A stretch of 6,528 nt of DNA from Victivallales bacterium (GCA_018648945.1 JABGQJ010000438.1:1-6528); one strand, 5' to 3'. Shown: positions 1 through 5,814, counted from the first letter of the stretch. Numbers and translations are program-made. Notes: a model not told the origin generated them from the sequence alone.

Positions 1-321
1 GCACCCGGCAGTGGTGACCTCAAGCATGGTCTCGACCCACGTGTCGGTGATCTTGGGCACGAGGAAATCACCGTTGGCAACGATCCCGTCGCGGGCCTTC
101 TTGGCCCACTTGTGATTGGCGATGTTCTGCCGCGCCCGCTCCAGGTCCGCCGCCGTGAAGAGTGAGGCCGGGTGCTGCACCTTGCTGCGGTACGTCTCCC
201 AGTCGCTCCAGTCCTTGGGATCACTATAGGGAATACCGGCAGCCATGATGGAAAGTCCCATGGTCAGCATGCAGAAGGTAAGGGCAAGGCCCTTGGCGAG
301 AACGGTGAGATGCGGGGTCAT
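1..321 (-). CDS. Secreted heparinase II/III-like family protein, N-terminal fragment
   Basis: This is the first 107 codons of a gene that leaves the window at the left edge with no stop. The ATG at 321-319 is preceded by AGGAG (333-329) seven bases away. Residues 1-28 form a signal peptide: a short N-terminus with one Lys, a hydrophobic core about 11-28 and small residues (MAAG) at a likely cleavage site, so the protein is exported. The mature start has HPASLFTAADLERARQNI (50-67), then W72, 'ARDGIV' (76-81) and 'DTWVE' (93-97). This layout resembles, from memory, the N-terminal helical domain of heparinase II/III-type and alginate-lyase-like proteins of environmental bacteria, which cleave uronic-acid polysaccharides by beta-elimination. 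The catalytic part lies outside the window, so activity is inferred. It follows the MFS gene by 74 bases without an obvious terminator and is probably cotranscribed. Another secreted all-alpha-toroid protein is possible. Confidence 0.66.
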   Translation of the reverse strand, partial: MTPHLTVLAKGLALTFCMLTMGLSIMAAGIPYSDPKDWSDWETYRSKVQHPASLFTAADLERARQNIANHKWAKKARDGIVANGDFLVPKITDTWVETMLEVTTAGC

Positions 322-395
322 CGGGAGGCTCCTCGGTTCGTGAAGGCGGACCGGGGGCAACCTAGCGCCGGGCGGCCTGCTGGCAACCCACTGTG

Positions 396-1595
396 CTACT
401 CCGTCTCCATGGCCGGTACGGCGACCAGCAGGATGACCAGTGCCACCGCGGCGAAGAGGCCGGCACTGAGATAGAGCGTCGGGAAGCCATAGTGGTGGGC
501 AATTCGCCCCCCCAGCACACTGCCCGCAATGCCACCGACTCCGGCAGTGAGCGCAGCGAAGGTGGTCTGGGCCGTGCCCTGCAGTTCGCGTGGGACGCAC
601 TTGCTGACGTAGGTCACGCTGGCGGTATGGAAGGCCCCGAAGGTGAGCGAGTGCAGCAGTTGCAGGGGAACCAGCATCCAGATGTAGCTTGCTCCGGCAA
701 AGCCGAGCAGGCGCACGGCACAGCCGAGCAACCCGAGGGCAAAGAGGTTCCGAGCCCCAATCCTGGCCATGATCCGCCGACTGTAGAAGATGACAGGAAT
801 CTCGCTGATCGGGCCGATGACCCACAGGATTCCAGGTGAATCCATCCCGAACCTCTCGGTCAGGAAGAGAGTGAAGAAGCTGTAGTAGGCCATCATGGAC
901 ATGCGTCCGAGCAGGGCGGCGAAGGTGAAGCAAAGGAACGGTCGGTTCAGCAGCGCCCGCAGATTGGGTGCGTGGTGCGCTTCCGGTCCTTTCGCCTTCC
1001 TAGTCGTGCCACCGTCGGCGTCAGGCAGGAAGAACACGCTGGTCAAGTGGATGATGCCGGCCACCAGCATCGCCCCCAGAATCATCTTGCCCGGCGAGTC
1101 CTTGGAGATGCCTGCCCATTCCAGAGCGAGTACCGTGCAGATGAAGCCAGCGGAGCCGCCGACGCGGATGCGCCCATAGTCGCCGCTGCGCGCCTTCAGA
1201 TAGCGGAAGGTGATGCCGTTGGTGAGCGGGACCAACGAGCAGTAGAAGAAGCCAAAGAGCACAGCGATGGCGGCAGCCACCCACCCCGCCTTGGTGAGCC
1301 CGAACAGGAGGAAGGTCGGGGCCGCGCCGAGTACAGCCAGCCCGAGGATCAGGCGAGGCCGTCCCGTGCGATCCACCAGATAGCCCCAGATGGGCGGGGC
1401 AATGACGGCCATCGCCGCGAAGAAGCCGAGGATCAGACCAATGTCATCCTTTTGGAATCCCTGGCACTTGAGGAGCACTTGCAGATAGGGTGTGCAGACT
1501 GCGAAGGGGGCGTAGAGCGCCACGTAGATGAAGAGGAACCGGGCTCCATCGTGTCCCTCGAAGTACGGGCTCGGACGTGGCTCGGTGGCTGGCAT
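396..1595 (-). CDS. MFS permease, MFS_1-like / phenylpropionate-permease-type
   Basis: A 399-residue inner-membrane secondary transporter, the usual length for a 12-helix MFS protein. The ATG at 1595 is chosen because GAGG (1607-1604) lies eight bases upstream and the protein then begins shortly before helix 1; the open frame extends to 1757, but that stretch overlaps the preceding gene and is not membrane-like. Visible landmarks are the loop 2-3 motif (WGYLVDRTGRP, 70-80, with D75, R76 and GR), YGRIRVGGSAGF (140-151) before helix 5, a charged central loop about 191-215, SEIPVIFYSRRI (264-275) and LLHSLTFGAFHTASVTY (313-329). The last three blocks are typical of the MFS_1-like (HcaT/LacY-like) group, which move sugars, nucleosides or aromatic acids with protons. 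The substrate cannot be read from sequence. Its place between a small redox protein and a heparinase-like lyase suggests oligosaccharide or uronate uptake; this is inference. Confidence 0.92.
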   Translation of the reverse strand: MPATEPRPSPYFEGHDGARFLFIYVALYAPFAVCTPYLQVLLKCQGFQKDDIGLILGFFAAMAVIAPPIWGYLVDRTGRPRLILGLAVLGAAPTFLLFGLTKAGWVAAAIAVLFGFFYCSLVPLTNGITFRYLKARSGDYGRIRVGGSAGFICTVLALEWAGISKDSPGKMILGAMLVAGIIHLTSVFFLPDADGGTTRKAKGPEAHHAPNLRALLNRPFLCFTFAALLGRMSMMAYYSFFTLFLTERFGMDSPGILWVIGPISEIPVIFYSRRIMARIGARNLFALGLLGCAVRLLGFAGASYIWMLVPLQLLHSLTFGAFHTASVTYVSKCVPRELQGTAQTTFAALTAGVGGIAGSVLGGRIAHHYGFPTLYLSAGLFAAVALVILLVAVPAMETE

Positions 1596-1663
1596 GGCAT
1601 GGGCCTCGGCGAGTGGGAGAGACAGGGGTGGCTGCTGGAGTCTATCGCCCACGATGGGAAAGG

Positions 1664-2005
1664 TCAACGGGTGGCGAACTGTTCCTGGACAAGCTCCGCT
1701 GCCAGGCGGACGCAGTCGCGGCAGGTCAGTTTGCCGAGCTTGAGCACCTCGCGGCAAGACAAGGCGCCGGCTTGGGCCACGAACCGGCTCTCGATGGCCA
1801 GCTTGGCCTCCGGCTCATCAGTCAGAGACAGCGCCGCGTGCAGCGCCCCGCAGGTTCCCTCTGGGGCGCGTCCACCGCCGTGGACGGTGGCAGCCGCAAT
1901 GCGTTCGTCAGGGAGGCCTAGGAGTTCCTGGAATCCGCACAACACAGCTTGAGCGCAGTTGGTGCCCCGTTTGGCATGGGCATCGACGGCAGTGGCAACG
2001 GGCAT
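1664..2005 (-). CDS. C_GCAxxG_C_C family putative redox-active protein
   Basis: A 113-residue soluble protein of the C_GCAxxG_C_C family, small proteins with four conserved cysteines thought to be redox-active and often encoded beside transporter genes. The ATG at 2005 has AGGAG (2018-2014) eight bases upstream; the frame stays open to 2077 but the extra part is leader sequence. Family landmarks: NCAQAV (C17), the GGG-rich turn leading to EGTCGALHAAL (49-59, C52 in the CGA motif), SCREVL (C84) and TCRDCVRLAAELV (C95). The last position of the CGAxxG motif is Ala57 rather than Gly. Two further cysteines, C23 and C98, sit six and three residues after conserved ones, making a CxxC at 95-98. It is the first gene of a minus-strand cluster, 68 bases ahead of the MFS permease, which matches the known tendency of the family. 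The electron partner and substrate are unknown. Confidence 0.85.
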   Translation of the reverse strand: MPVATAVDAHAKRGTNCAQAVLCGFQELLGLPDERIAAATVHGGGRAPEGTCGALHAALSLTDEPEAKLAIESRFVAQAGALSCREVLKLGKLTCRDCVRLAAELVQEQFATR

Positions 2006-2032
2006 GGACTGAACTCCTGAATCACCATAGTG

Positions 2033-2048
2033 CGTGCTGGGAAGCACG
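2033..2048 (-). promoter_or_regulatory. Perfect 6-bp hairpin in leader of the redox/MFS operon
   Basis: CGTGCT (2033-2038) and AGCACG (2043-2048) are perfect reverse complements around a four-base spacer. On the minus strand this lies 27 bases upstream of the ATG at 2005 and clear of its AGGAG site. There is no T-run on either side, so it is not an intrinsic terminator. It could be an mRNA leader hairpin or a small operator half-site pair. Confidence 0.35.
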
Positions 2049-2061
2049 AAAAGTATCCTCG

Positions 2062-2096
2062 GGTTCCGGAGCTTCAACCGCAGACCGGTCGGAACC
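2062..2096. repeat. 7-bp inverted repeat GGTTCCG/CGGAACC
   Basis: GGTTCCG (2062-2068) and CGGAACC (2090-2096) are exact reverse complements separated by 21 bases. The centre-to-centre distance is 28 bases, longer than a typical single-dimer operator. It may be chance in GC-rich DNA, but it lies between two other dyads in the same divergent intergenic region. Confidence 0.25.
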
Positions 2097-2114
2097 GCCG
2101 AACAGGCAGTGAAA

Positions 2115-2157
2115 AAGGACTCGCCGGGCAGTATATTCCCGGCTACTCTCAGTCCTT
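2115..2157. promoter_or_regulatory. Nested inverted repeat enclosing a -10-like element
   Basis: The outer arms AAGGACT (2115-2121) and AGTCCTT (2151-2157) are perfect complements. Inside them, the arms GCCGGG (2123-2128) and CCCGGC (2138-2143) are also perfect complements around a nine-base AT-rich core, CAGTATATT. The core contains TATATT on the plus strand and TATACT on the minus strand, each five of six matches to a sigma-70 -10 box, though neither has a good -35 at normal spacing. The structure ends 19 bases before the ATG at 2177 and does not include its weak AGGA site. As DNA it looks like an operator over a -10; as RNA it could fold as a two-tier hairpin with a one-base versus seven-base internal loop. 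No gene ends just upstream on the plus strand, so a terminator is unlikely. Confidence 0.4.
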
Positions 2158-2176
2158 ACCCAGGAACCGGGCGCGT

Positions 2177-2734
2177 ATGATTCAGAAGTGTCCCCATTGC
2201 CAGGCCGACGTGATTTTCAGTCGTGATATCTGCCCCGCCTGCGGGCACCCTTCGCAGGACGGAGAGCGTGGCGAGGCAACCTACCTTGGCGAGGCCAAGA
2301 CGGACGGTCGCCCCGTCTACAACCTGGGCATCGAGACCACCATGACCGCGCGCCAACGGCATGGCCGGATTCTCGTTGGGCTGATCTGCGGGGCCATTCC
2401 GGCCCCGCTCGTGGCGCACACGGCAGTGTACCTGGTCTGGTTCCGGGTGAGTGTTTGGGTACTCCTCGCCACCTTTGTCTCCACCTGGGTGGTATTCCAT
2501 CTGTGGTATGGCCGCAAGTGGGCACGTTGGGTGGTGGCGATCGGCACGCTGACGGCAGGCTGCGCGGGGCTGTACCAGGCGGTACTGCGCCGTGGGACCG
2601 GGATGAATGCGGTGGAGATCATGGCCTACGTCGTCTTTGCCTTGGTCTACCTCTGGTGTTCCTGGCAACTGCTGCGTTGCCAGGACGTGAAGGAGTTCCT
2701 CGGCTACCAGCGCAACCACACGCCCGAGGTCTGA
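2177..2734 (+). CDS. Zinc-ribbon protein with four membrane helices, function unknown
   Basis: A 185-residue protein that I cannot assign to a named family. The ATG at 2177 puts CPHC (C5, C8) and CPAC (C19, C22) at the extreme N-terminus, a short four-cysteine zinc ribbon. A polar linker (about 25-63) leads to four hydrophobic segments at roughly 65-87, 91-110, 116-137 and 144-166. The loop between helices 2 and 3 has YGRKWARW (111-118), a charged turn often seen in small integral membrane proteins. A soluble tail (167-185) follows. The ribosome site is weak: AGGA (2162-2165) is 11 bases from the ATG. The open frame extends back to 2030, but that part covers the intergenic dyads and lacks protein-like composition. 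The stop is one base before the HD gene, so the two are almost certainly translated together. A membrane-anchored sensor or scaffold is possible, but nothing in the sequence proves it. Confidence 0.85.
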   Translation: MIQKCPHCQADVIFSRDICPACGHPSQDGERGEATYLGEAKTDGRPVYNLGIETTMTARQRHGRILVGLICGAIPAPLVAHTAVYLVWFRVSVWVLLATFVSTWVVFHLWYGRKWARWVVAIGTLTAGCAGLYQAVLRRGTGMNAVEIMAYVVFALVYLWCSWQLLRCQDVKEFLGYQRNHTPEV

Positions 2735-2735
2735 C

Positions 2736-3335
2736 ATGGCGACCGACCGTCTGGTCCGACAGGTGGAGTTCCTGCTTGAAGTGGATCGCCTCAAGGGCAT
2801 CGGACGGCAATCCTATGTGCTCGGGGGCGAGCGCAAAGAGAACTCGGCCGAGCATTCCTGGCACGTGGCCCTGATGGCGGTGGTACTTGCCGAACACGCG
2901 CCCGAGACGATCGAGTTGGTCCGCGTGGTCCGCATGCTGTTGGTCCACGACCTGGTCGAGATCGATGCGGGCGACGCCTACTTCTACGACGAGGCGGCGA
3001 ACGAGGCGAAGCCGGAGCTGGAGCGTGCCGCCGCCGAACGCATCTTCGGTCTGCTGCCTGCCGACCAGGCGACCGACCTCCGTGCCGCCTGGGAGGAGTT
3101 CGAGGTCTGCGAGACGCCCGAGGCCCGCTTTGCCAAGAGCATGGACCGCCTGATGCCGCTCCTGCACAACCACTACACCCAGGGGCGCAGCTGGCTTGAG
3201 CACGGCGTTTCCCGGGAACAGGTGGTCACCCGCTTTCTCGGCGATATGGAACACGCCAGCCCCGCCTTCTACCAGTTGGCTGTCTCGCTCATCGACGACG
3301 CGGTTGCGAAGGGCTGGCTGGCCCGATCGGGGTAG
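2736..3335 (+). CDS. HD-domain phosphohydrolase, YfbR/HDDC2-like (HD_3)
   Basis: A 199-residue cytoplasmic metal-dependent phosphohydrolase, close to the length of Escherichia coli YfbR, a 5'-deoxynucleotidase that removes phosphate from deoxynucleoside monophosphates. The HD metal site is complete: H40 in ENSAEHSWH (35-43), H71-D72 in VHDLVEIDAGD (70-80) and D137 in SMDRLMPL (135-142). E75 and D80 match the catalytic and substrate-site acids of that family, and R18 sits where YfbR has its conserved Arg. The HDLVEIDAGD version is common in COG1896-type hydrolases of unknown substrate, so nucleotidase activity is family-based inference. The ATG follows the upstream stop by one base and has GAGG (2726-2729) six bases away, inside the previous gene, which points to translational coupling with the membrane zinc-ribbon protein. 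It converges on the DUF3604 gene, with 60 bases between the stops. Confidence 0.92.
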   Translation: MATDRLVRQVEFLLEVDRLKGIGRQSYVLGGERKENSAEHSWHVALMAVVLAEHAPETIELVRVVRMLLVHDLVEIDAGDAYFYDEAANEAKPELERAAAERIFGLLPADQATDLRAAWEEFEVCETPEARFAKSMDRLMPLLHNHYTQGRSWLEHGVSREQVVTRFLGDMEHASPAFYQLAVSLIDDAVAKGWLARSG

Positions 3336-3395
3336 CGTACCAGAGCCTGCCGTGCACGTGTGTCACGGGAAGCGTCGATGGGGAGGAGCGCCTTG

Positions 3396-4850
3396 TTAGC
3401 CGTCACTTCCCCACACAGGGCTGGACCAAGCCCATTCGTCCTTGGTGGTGCAGATGCGGACATAGAGGTAGTCATCGGGAGCGAGTGGGGGACTGCGCCA
3501 TTGGGCTTCAAGGGCGAGCCCGTCATCACTGCTGGGGTCGAGGGCGGCGGCGGAGTGCCCGTTGTGGACGATGATGGCCTCGTCGATGCCTTGGTGGGAG
3601 GCGGCGGCCAGGGAGAGGACAAGGCGATCGCCATCGCGCCGCCAGTTGGCATCAAGATAGGTGCGGCTGTTGGTGGTGGCGTAGGTGCGCTGTTCGGCGA
3701 TCGCGTCGAAGACCCCCTCGCGGGTCAATTCGGGGGCGAGGCAGGCAGTGAGGCCTTGAGGCCAGGGCACGTGAGTCATGGGGGGGTAGCTTTCGGCGTG
3801 CAGGGCTTCGCCGGGGCGTCCGTCGTGGACATCGCCGCCGCCGACGAAACCAAGGCGGTAGCCCCGGGCCAGGGCATCGATCACATGCTGCCCCCGGACC
3901 TCGCCGCCGAGGGCGCGGATGGGACGGGTGTTGCCGGCGTTCTCGTGCCGTTCGCTGCTGCCCCAGACCGAATACACCTCCACGGCCTTCTCGTAGCGGG
4001 GATTCCAGCCCAGTTCCCAGTCCACGCCCATGGTCTGGTTGGCGCTGTGGTGGGGGATGGCGAGCGGTTGGAGATCGGCCACGGAGTCCAGGGCCTGCCA
4101 GAGCTTCGGGAGGGTGTCGTAGCGTGGATCGGTGCTGCGTAGGACCGGGCCATGGTCGCCGCGGTAGTAGATGTTGCGGTGCCCGGGTTCATGGTTTGTC
4201 CATTCCTGGCCCACCAGCGTGGCGAAGCGGCCGGGCTCGTTGTAGTCGTTGGTCACGGCCACGAAGTACTCCCACTGCCGGTCGGTGATGGCCTCGACAT
4301 GGTCGGAGATGGCCCCGAAATCGAGGAACCCTTCGTCGCGGGCAAACTGGTATAGCTCTTCCGGCGCGCGGATGCCGTCGCTGAAGTAGGTTTGCCAATG
4401 GGGGTCGCCCCAGTACACCCGCCAGGCGGGAGGCCCCGCAGTGGCATAGGCCGCATTGGCCCGGCACTCAACCCCGCTGCCCGGTTCGCTGATGCGCAGG
4501 AAGTGGAAGCCAGGCGTGGTCCAGTGGAATGGCCCAAAGGTACCCACGGGGCGGTGGTCGCCGACGTAGACGCCCTGGTTCGTGCCATCGAAGGTGATGG
4601 TGTCCGGTCCCGCCAGCCCGTCTCCCGACACGTGCAGATTCCCTGTCCACTCTGGCAGACAATTGTCGAGGAAACGGATCTGGCGGCTCGTGTTCAGGTT
4701 GAACGGCGTGGCCAGGGCCGGACGTGGCTGGGACCACCAGCAATTTGGCGCGACCACGCGGGCTTCCCCCAGCAGGCGGAGCTTCAGGAAGAAGGGCTCG
4801 CCCACGGCGACGCGGGAAGGGATGGCACAGAACATACCGGTGGGATGCAT
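3396..4850 (-). CDS. DUF3604 family protein, PHP-like metal-dependent hydrolase
   Basis: A 484-residue protein matching DUF3604, a family with a PHP-like metal-binding fold and no settled substrate. An N-terminal beta-rich part (about 1-140) precedes the catalytic region, which shows VYWGDPHWQT (145-154, H151), AISDH (180-184, D183 and H184), VGQEWTNH (213-220, E216), GHRNIYYRGD (223-232), IPHHSA (265-270), VEVYSVWGSSE (290-300), GGGDVHDGRPG (337-347, D340 and H342) and YATTNSRTYLD (390-400). In the first motif Gln153 replaces the second His of a canonical PHP HxH. There is no signal peptide. I chose ATG 4850 because GAGGA (4865-4861) lies ten bases upstream; a TTG at 4892 in the same frame would add 14 residues and overlap the MBL frame as given by eight bases. 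It lies directly behind the MBL gene and is probably cotranscribed. Phosphoesterase activity is inferred from fold only. Confidence 0.9.
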   Translation of the reverse strand: MHPTGMFCAIPSRVAVGEPFFLKLRLLGEARVVAPNCWWSQPRPALATPFNLNTSRQIRFLDNCLPEWTGNLHVSGDGLAGPDTITFDGTNQGVYVGDHRPVGTFGPFHWTTPGFHFLRISEPGSGVECRANAAYATAGPPAWRVYWGDPHWQTYFSDGIRAPEELYQFARDEGFLDFGAISDHVEAITDRQWEYFVAVTNDYNEPGRFATLVGQEWTNHEPGHRNIYYRGDHGPVLRSTDPRYDTLPKLWQALDSVADLQPLAIPHHSANQTMGVDWELGWNPRYEKAVEVYSVWGSSERHENAGNTRPIRALGGEVRGQHVIDALARGYRLGFVGGGDVHDGRPGEALHAESYPPMTHVPWPQGLTACLAPELTREGVFDAIAEQRTYATTNSRTYLDANWRRDGDRLVLSLAAASHQGIDEAIIVHNGHSAAALDPSSDDGLALEAQWRSPPLAPDDYLYVRICTTKDEWAWSSPVWGSDG

Positions 4851-4884
4851 CGTGACGGTTTCCTCGGCAGGTTTGCAGGCAAGC

Positions 4885-5706
4885 CTACGCAAGGTAGCGT
4901 GACCCGGAGCCCAAGTCTACCGAGGACAGACGAGTTTCAGGCCGTCGTAGGCGAGATGGACCCCGGTTGGGGAGGGTGGCATCCGTGGTGGCGTGATCAA
5001 CATTGTGGGTGAGGTGGGTCAGGAACGCCTGGCGAGGGCGCAGACGGGCCACGACCAGGCAAGCCTGCCCCAGGCTGAAGTGGGTGTGGTGCGGACGGGG
5101 CCGGAGGCCGTCGATGACGAGCGTATCCAGCCCGCGGAGCAGCTCGATGGACGCCTCGGAGATGTCGCTGCAGTCGGTGAGATAGGCGAACTGGCCGATA
5201 CGGTAGCCGAGAATCTCGGTCGCTCCGTGGAAGACGGGAACCGGGATGATCTCGACGCCCTGGATGTCAAAGGGACGGGTGATGGGGCAGAGACGGAGCC
5301 GGGCCACGTTCAGGTGACGCTGGGAAAACTCAAGATCCTGGAACATGTAGGACCAGCGGGAGCGGATGGTGGCAAGCGTTTGCTCGTTCCCGTGGAGCGG
5401 GATGACCATGCGGTGTTTCTGGCAGAAGGCGCGGAGGTCGTCGATGCCGTGCAAGTGGTCGGCATGGTCGTGGGTGAAGAGCACGGCATCCACCCGGTCG
5501 AGGCCCTCGCGCACCGCTTGCATGCGCAGCTCGGTGGCCGTATCCACCAGCAGGTTAAGGCCATCGGCCCGGATGAGAATGGAGGACCGGGTCCGTTGGT
5601 TGCGTGGGTCAGGCGAGCGGCAGACATCGCAATCACAGCCGATCACTGGCACGCCGTGGGACGTACCGGTGCCAAGAAAGAGGATTTCCAGCGGAGGTTG
5701 AGACAT
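4885..5706 (-). CDS. PhnP-like MBL-fold metallohydrolase, frameshifted near its 3' end
   Basis: A cytoplasmic metallo-beta-lactamase-fold phosphodiesterase related to PhnP, which opens phosphoribosyl 1,2-cyclic phosphate; no phn genes are visible, so the substrate is open. From ATG 5706 the frame gives 273 residues. LFLGTGTSHGVPVIGCDCDVC (9-29) includes C24, C26 and C29, matching the extra PhnP zinc site. The metal centre has THDHADH (78-84), H160, D178 and HLTHNVDH (231-238), with HHTHFS at 206-211. After P246 the sequence departs from the family. Skipping one base at 4967/4968 yields TGVHLAYDGLKLVCPR and a TAG at 4919-4917, a typical ending that makes 262 residues; the frame as given instead carries an unrelated tail to 4885. 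All metal ligands precede the shift. The start has no strong Shine-Dalgarno site; it was chosen because homologues begin just before LGTGTSHG. Upstream in-frame ATGs exist at 5751 and 5763. Confidence 0.88.
   Translation of the reverse strand: MSQPPLEILFLGTGTSHGVPVIGCDCDVCRSPDPRNQRTRSSILIRADGLNLLVDTATELRMQAVREGLDRVDAVLFTHDHADHLHGIDDLRAFCQKHRMVIPLHGNEQTLATIRSRWSYMFQDLEFSQRHLNVARLRLCPITRPFDIQGVEIIPVPVFHGATEILGYRIGQFAYLTDCSDISEASIELLRGLDTLVIDGLRPRPHHTHFSLGQACLVVARLRPRQAFLTHLTHNVDHATTDATLPNRGPSRLRRPETRLSSVDLGSGSRYLA
4961..4972 (-). other. Probable single-base insertion (frameshift site) in the MBL gene
   Basis: The minus strand reads CCCCAACCGGGG here. With one A fewer (CCCC-ACC-GGGG) the frame continues as Leu-Pro-Thr-Gly-Val-His-Leu-Ala-Tyr-Asp-Gly, the usual C-terminal strand of PhnP-like proteins, and stops at 4919-4917. 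The site is a GC-rich inverted repeat (CCCC/GGGG around AACC), a setting prone to sequencing error. A genuine mutation, or a +1 slip of the ribosome on CCC-A, would give the same picture. Confidence 0.75.
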
Positions 5707-5814
5707 AGTATCCGTAATCAAGCAGGTACCAAGCGGAGAAGCCAGAACCATACTCCCCGGCATCCGCAAGGCAACTTGGCATCGATGGGCAAACCGAACC
5801 GAAAGGGATGGACG
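5707..5814. promoter_or_regulatory. Divergent intergenic region between the MBL and Memo genes
   Basis: These 108 bases lie between the two divergent start codons and must carry promoters for the MBL/DUF3604 pair (minus) and the Memo gene (plus), unless the minus gene starts at one of its upstream ATGs (5751 or 5763). A TTGGCA at 5776-5781 resembles a -35 box but has no matching -10 at normal spacing. I find no convincing operator or riboswitch. Confidence 0.35.

Larger units (their letters stand above)
2006..2176. promoter_or_regulatory. Divergent intergenic region with three dyad symmetries
   Basis: This 171-base region separates the start codons of the redox/MFS operon (minus) and the zinc-ribbon/HD pair (plus), so it should hold both promoters. 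It contains three separate inverted repeats: 2033-2048, 2062-2096 and a nested one at 2115-2157, listed individually. I see no strong consensus -35/-10 pair on either strand. The best -10-like elements are TATATT on the plus strand (2132-2137) and TATACT on the minus strand (2135-2130), which overlap inside the nested repeat. Promoter placement is inference. Confidence 0.5.

Noticed and set aside
322..395. Terminator or promoter between the MFS gene and the heparinase-like gene
   Set aside because: I found no stem followed by T-rich sequence and no convincing promoter; the gap looks like a simple intercistronic spacer with a ribosome site.
1596..1757. 54-codon N-terminal extension of the MFS frame
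   Set aside because: It overlaps the end of the redox gene and is Pro/Arg-rich, while the ATG at 1595 has a good ribosome site just ahead of helix 1.
972..1952. 326-codon open frame on the plus strand opposite the MFS and redox genes
   Set aside because: It is antisense to two well-supported genes, is rich in Arg, Glu, Ala and Gly without hydrophobic cores or motifs, and reflects GC-rich codon bias.
2030..2176. 49-codon N-terminal extension of the zinc-ribbon frame
   Set aside because: It spans the intergenic dyads and lacks protein-like composition; the ATG at 2177 places the zinc ribbon at the N-terminus.
2156..3254. Minus-strand open frames of 214 and 211 codons opposite the zinc-ribbon and HD genes
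   Set aside because: They are antisense shadows of genes with clear zinc-ribbon and HD motifs, and carry no domains of their own.
3350..3368. Hairpin CCGTG/CACGG between the convergent stops as a bidirectional terminator
   Set aside because: The stem is only five base pairs with a nine-base loop and no T-run follows on either strand.
3360..4142. 260-codon open frame on the plus strand opposite DUF3604
   Set aside because: The Gly/Val/Ala-rich translation has no recognisable motif and is fully antisense to the DUF3604 catalytic region.
4392..5012. 206-codon plus-strand open frame opposite the start of DUF3604 and end of MBL
   Set aside because: It has no motifs, low-complexity composition, and overlaps two genes on the other strand.
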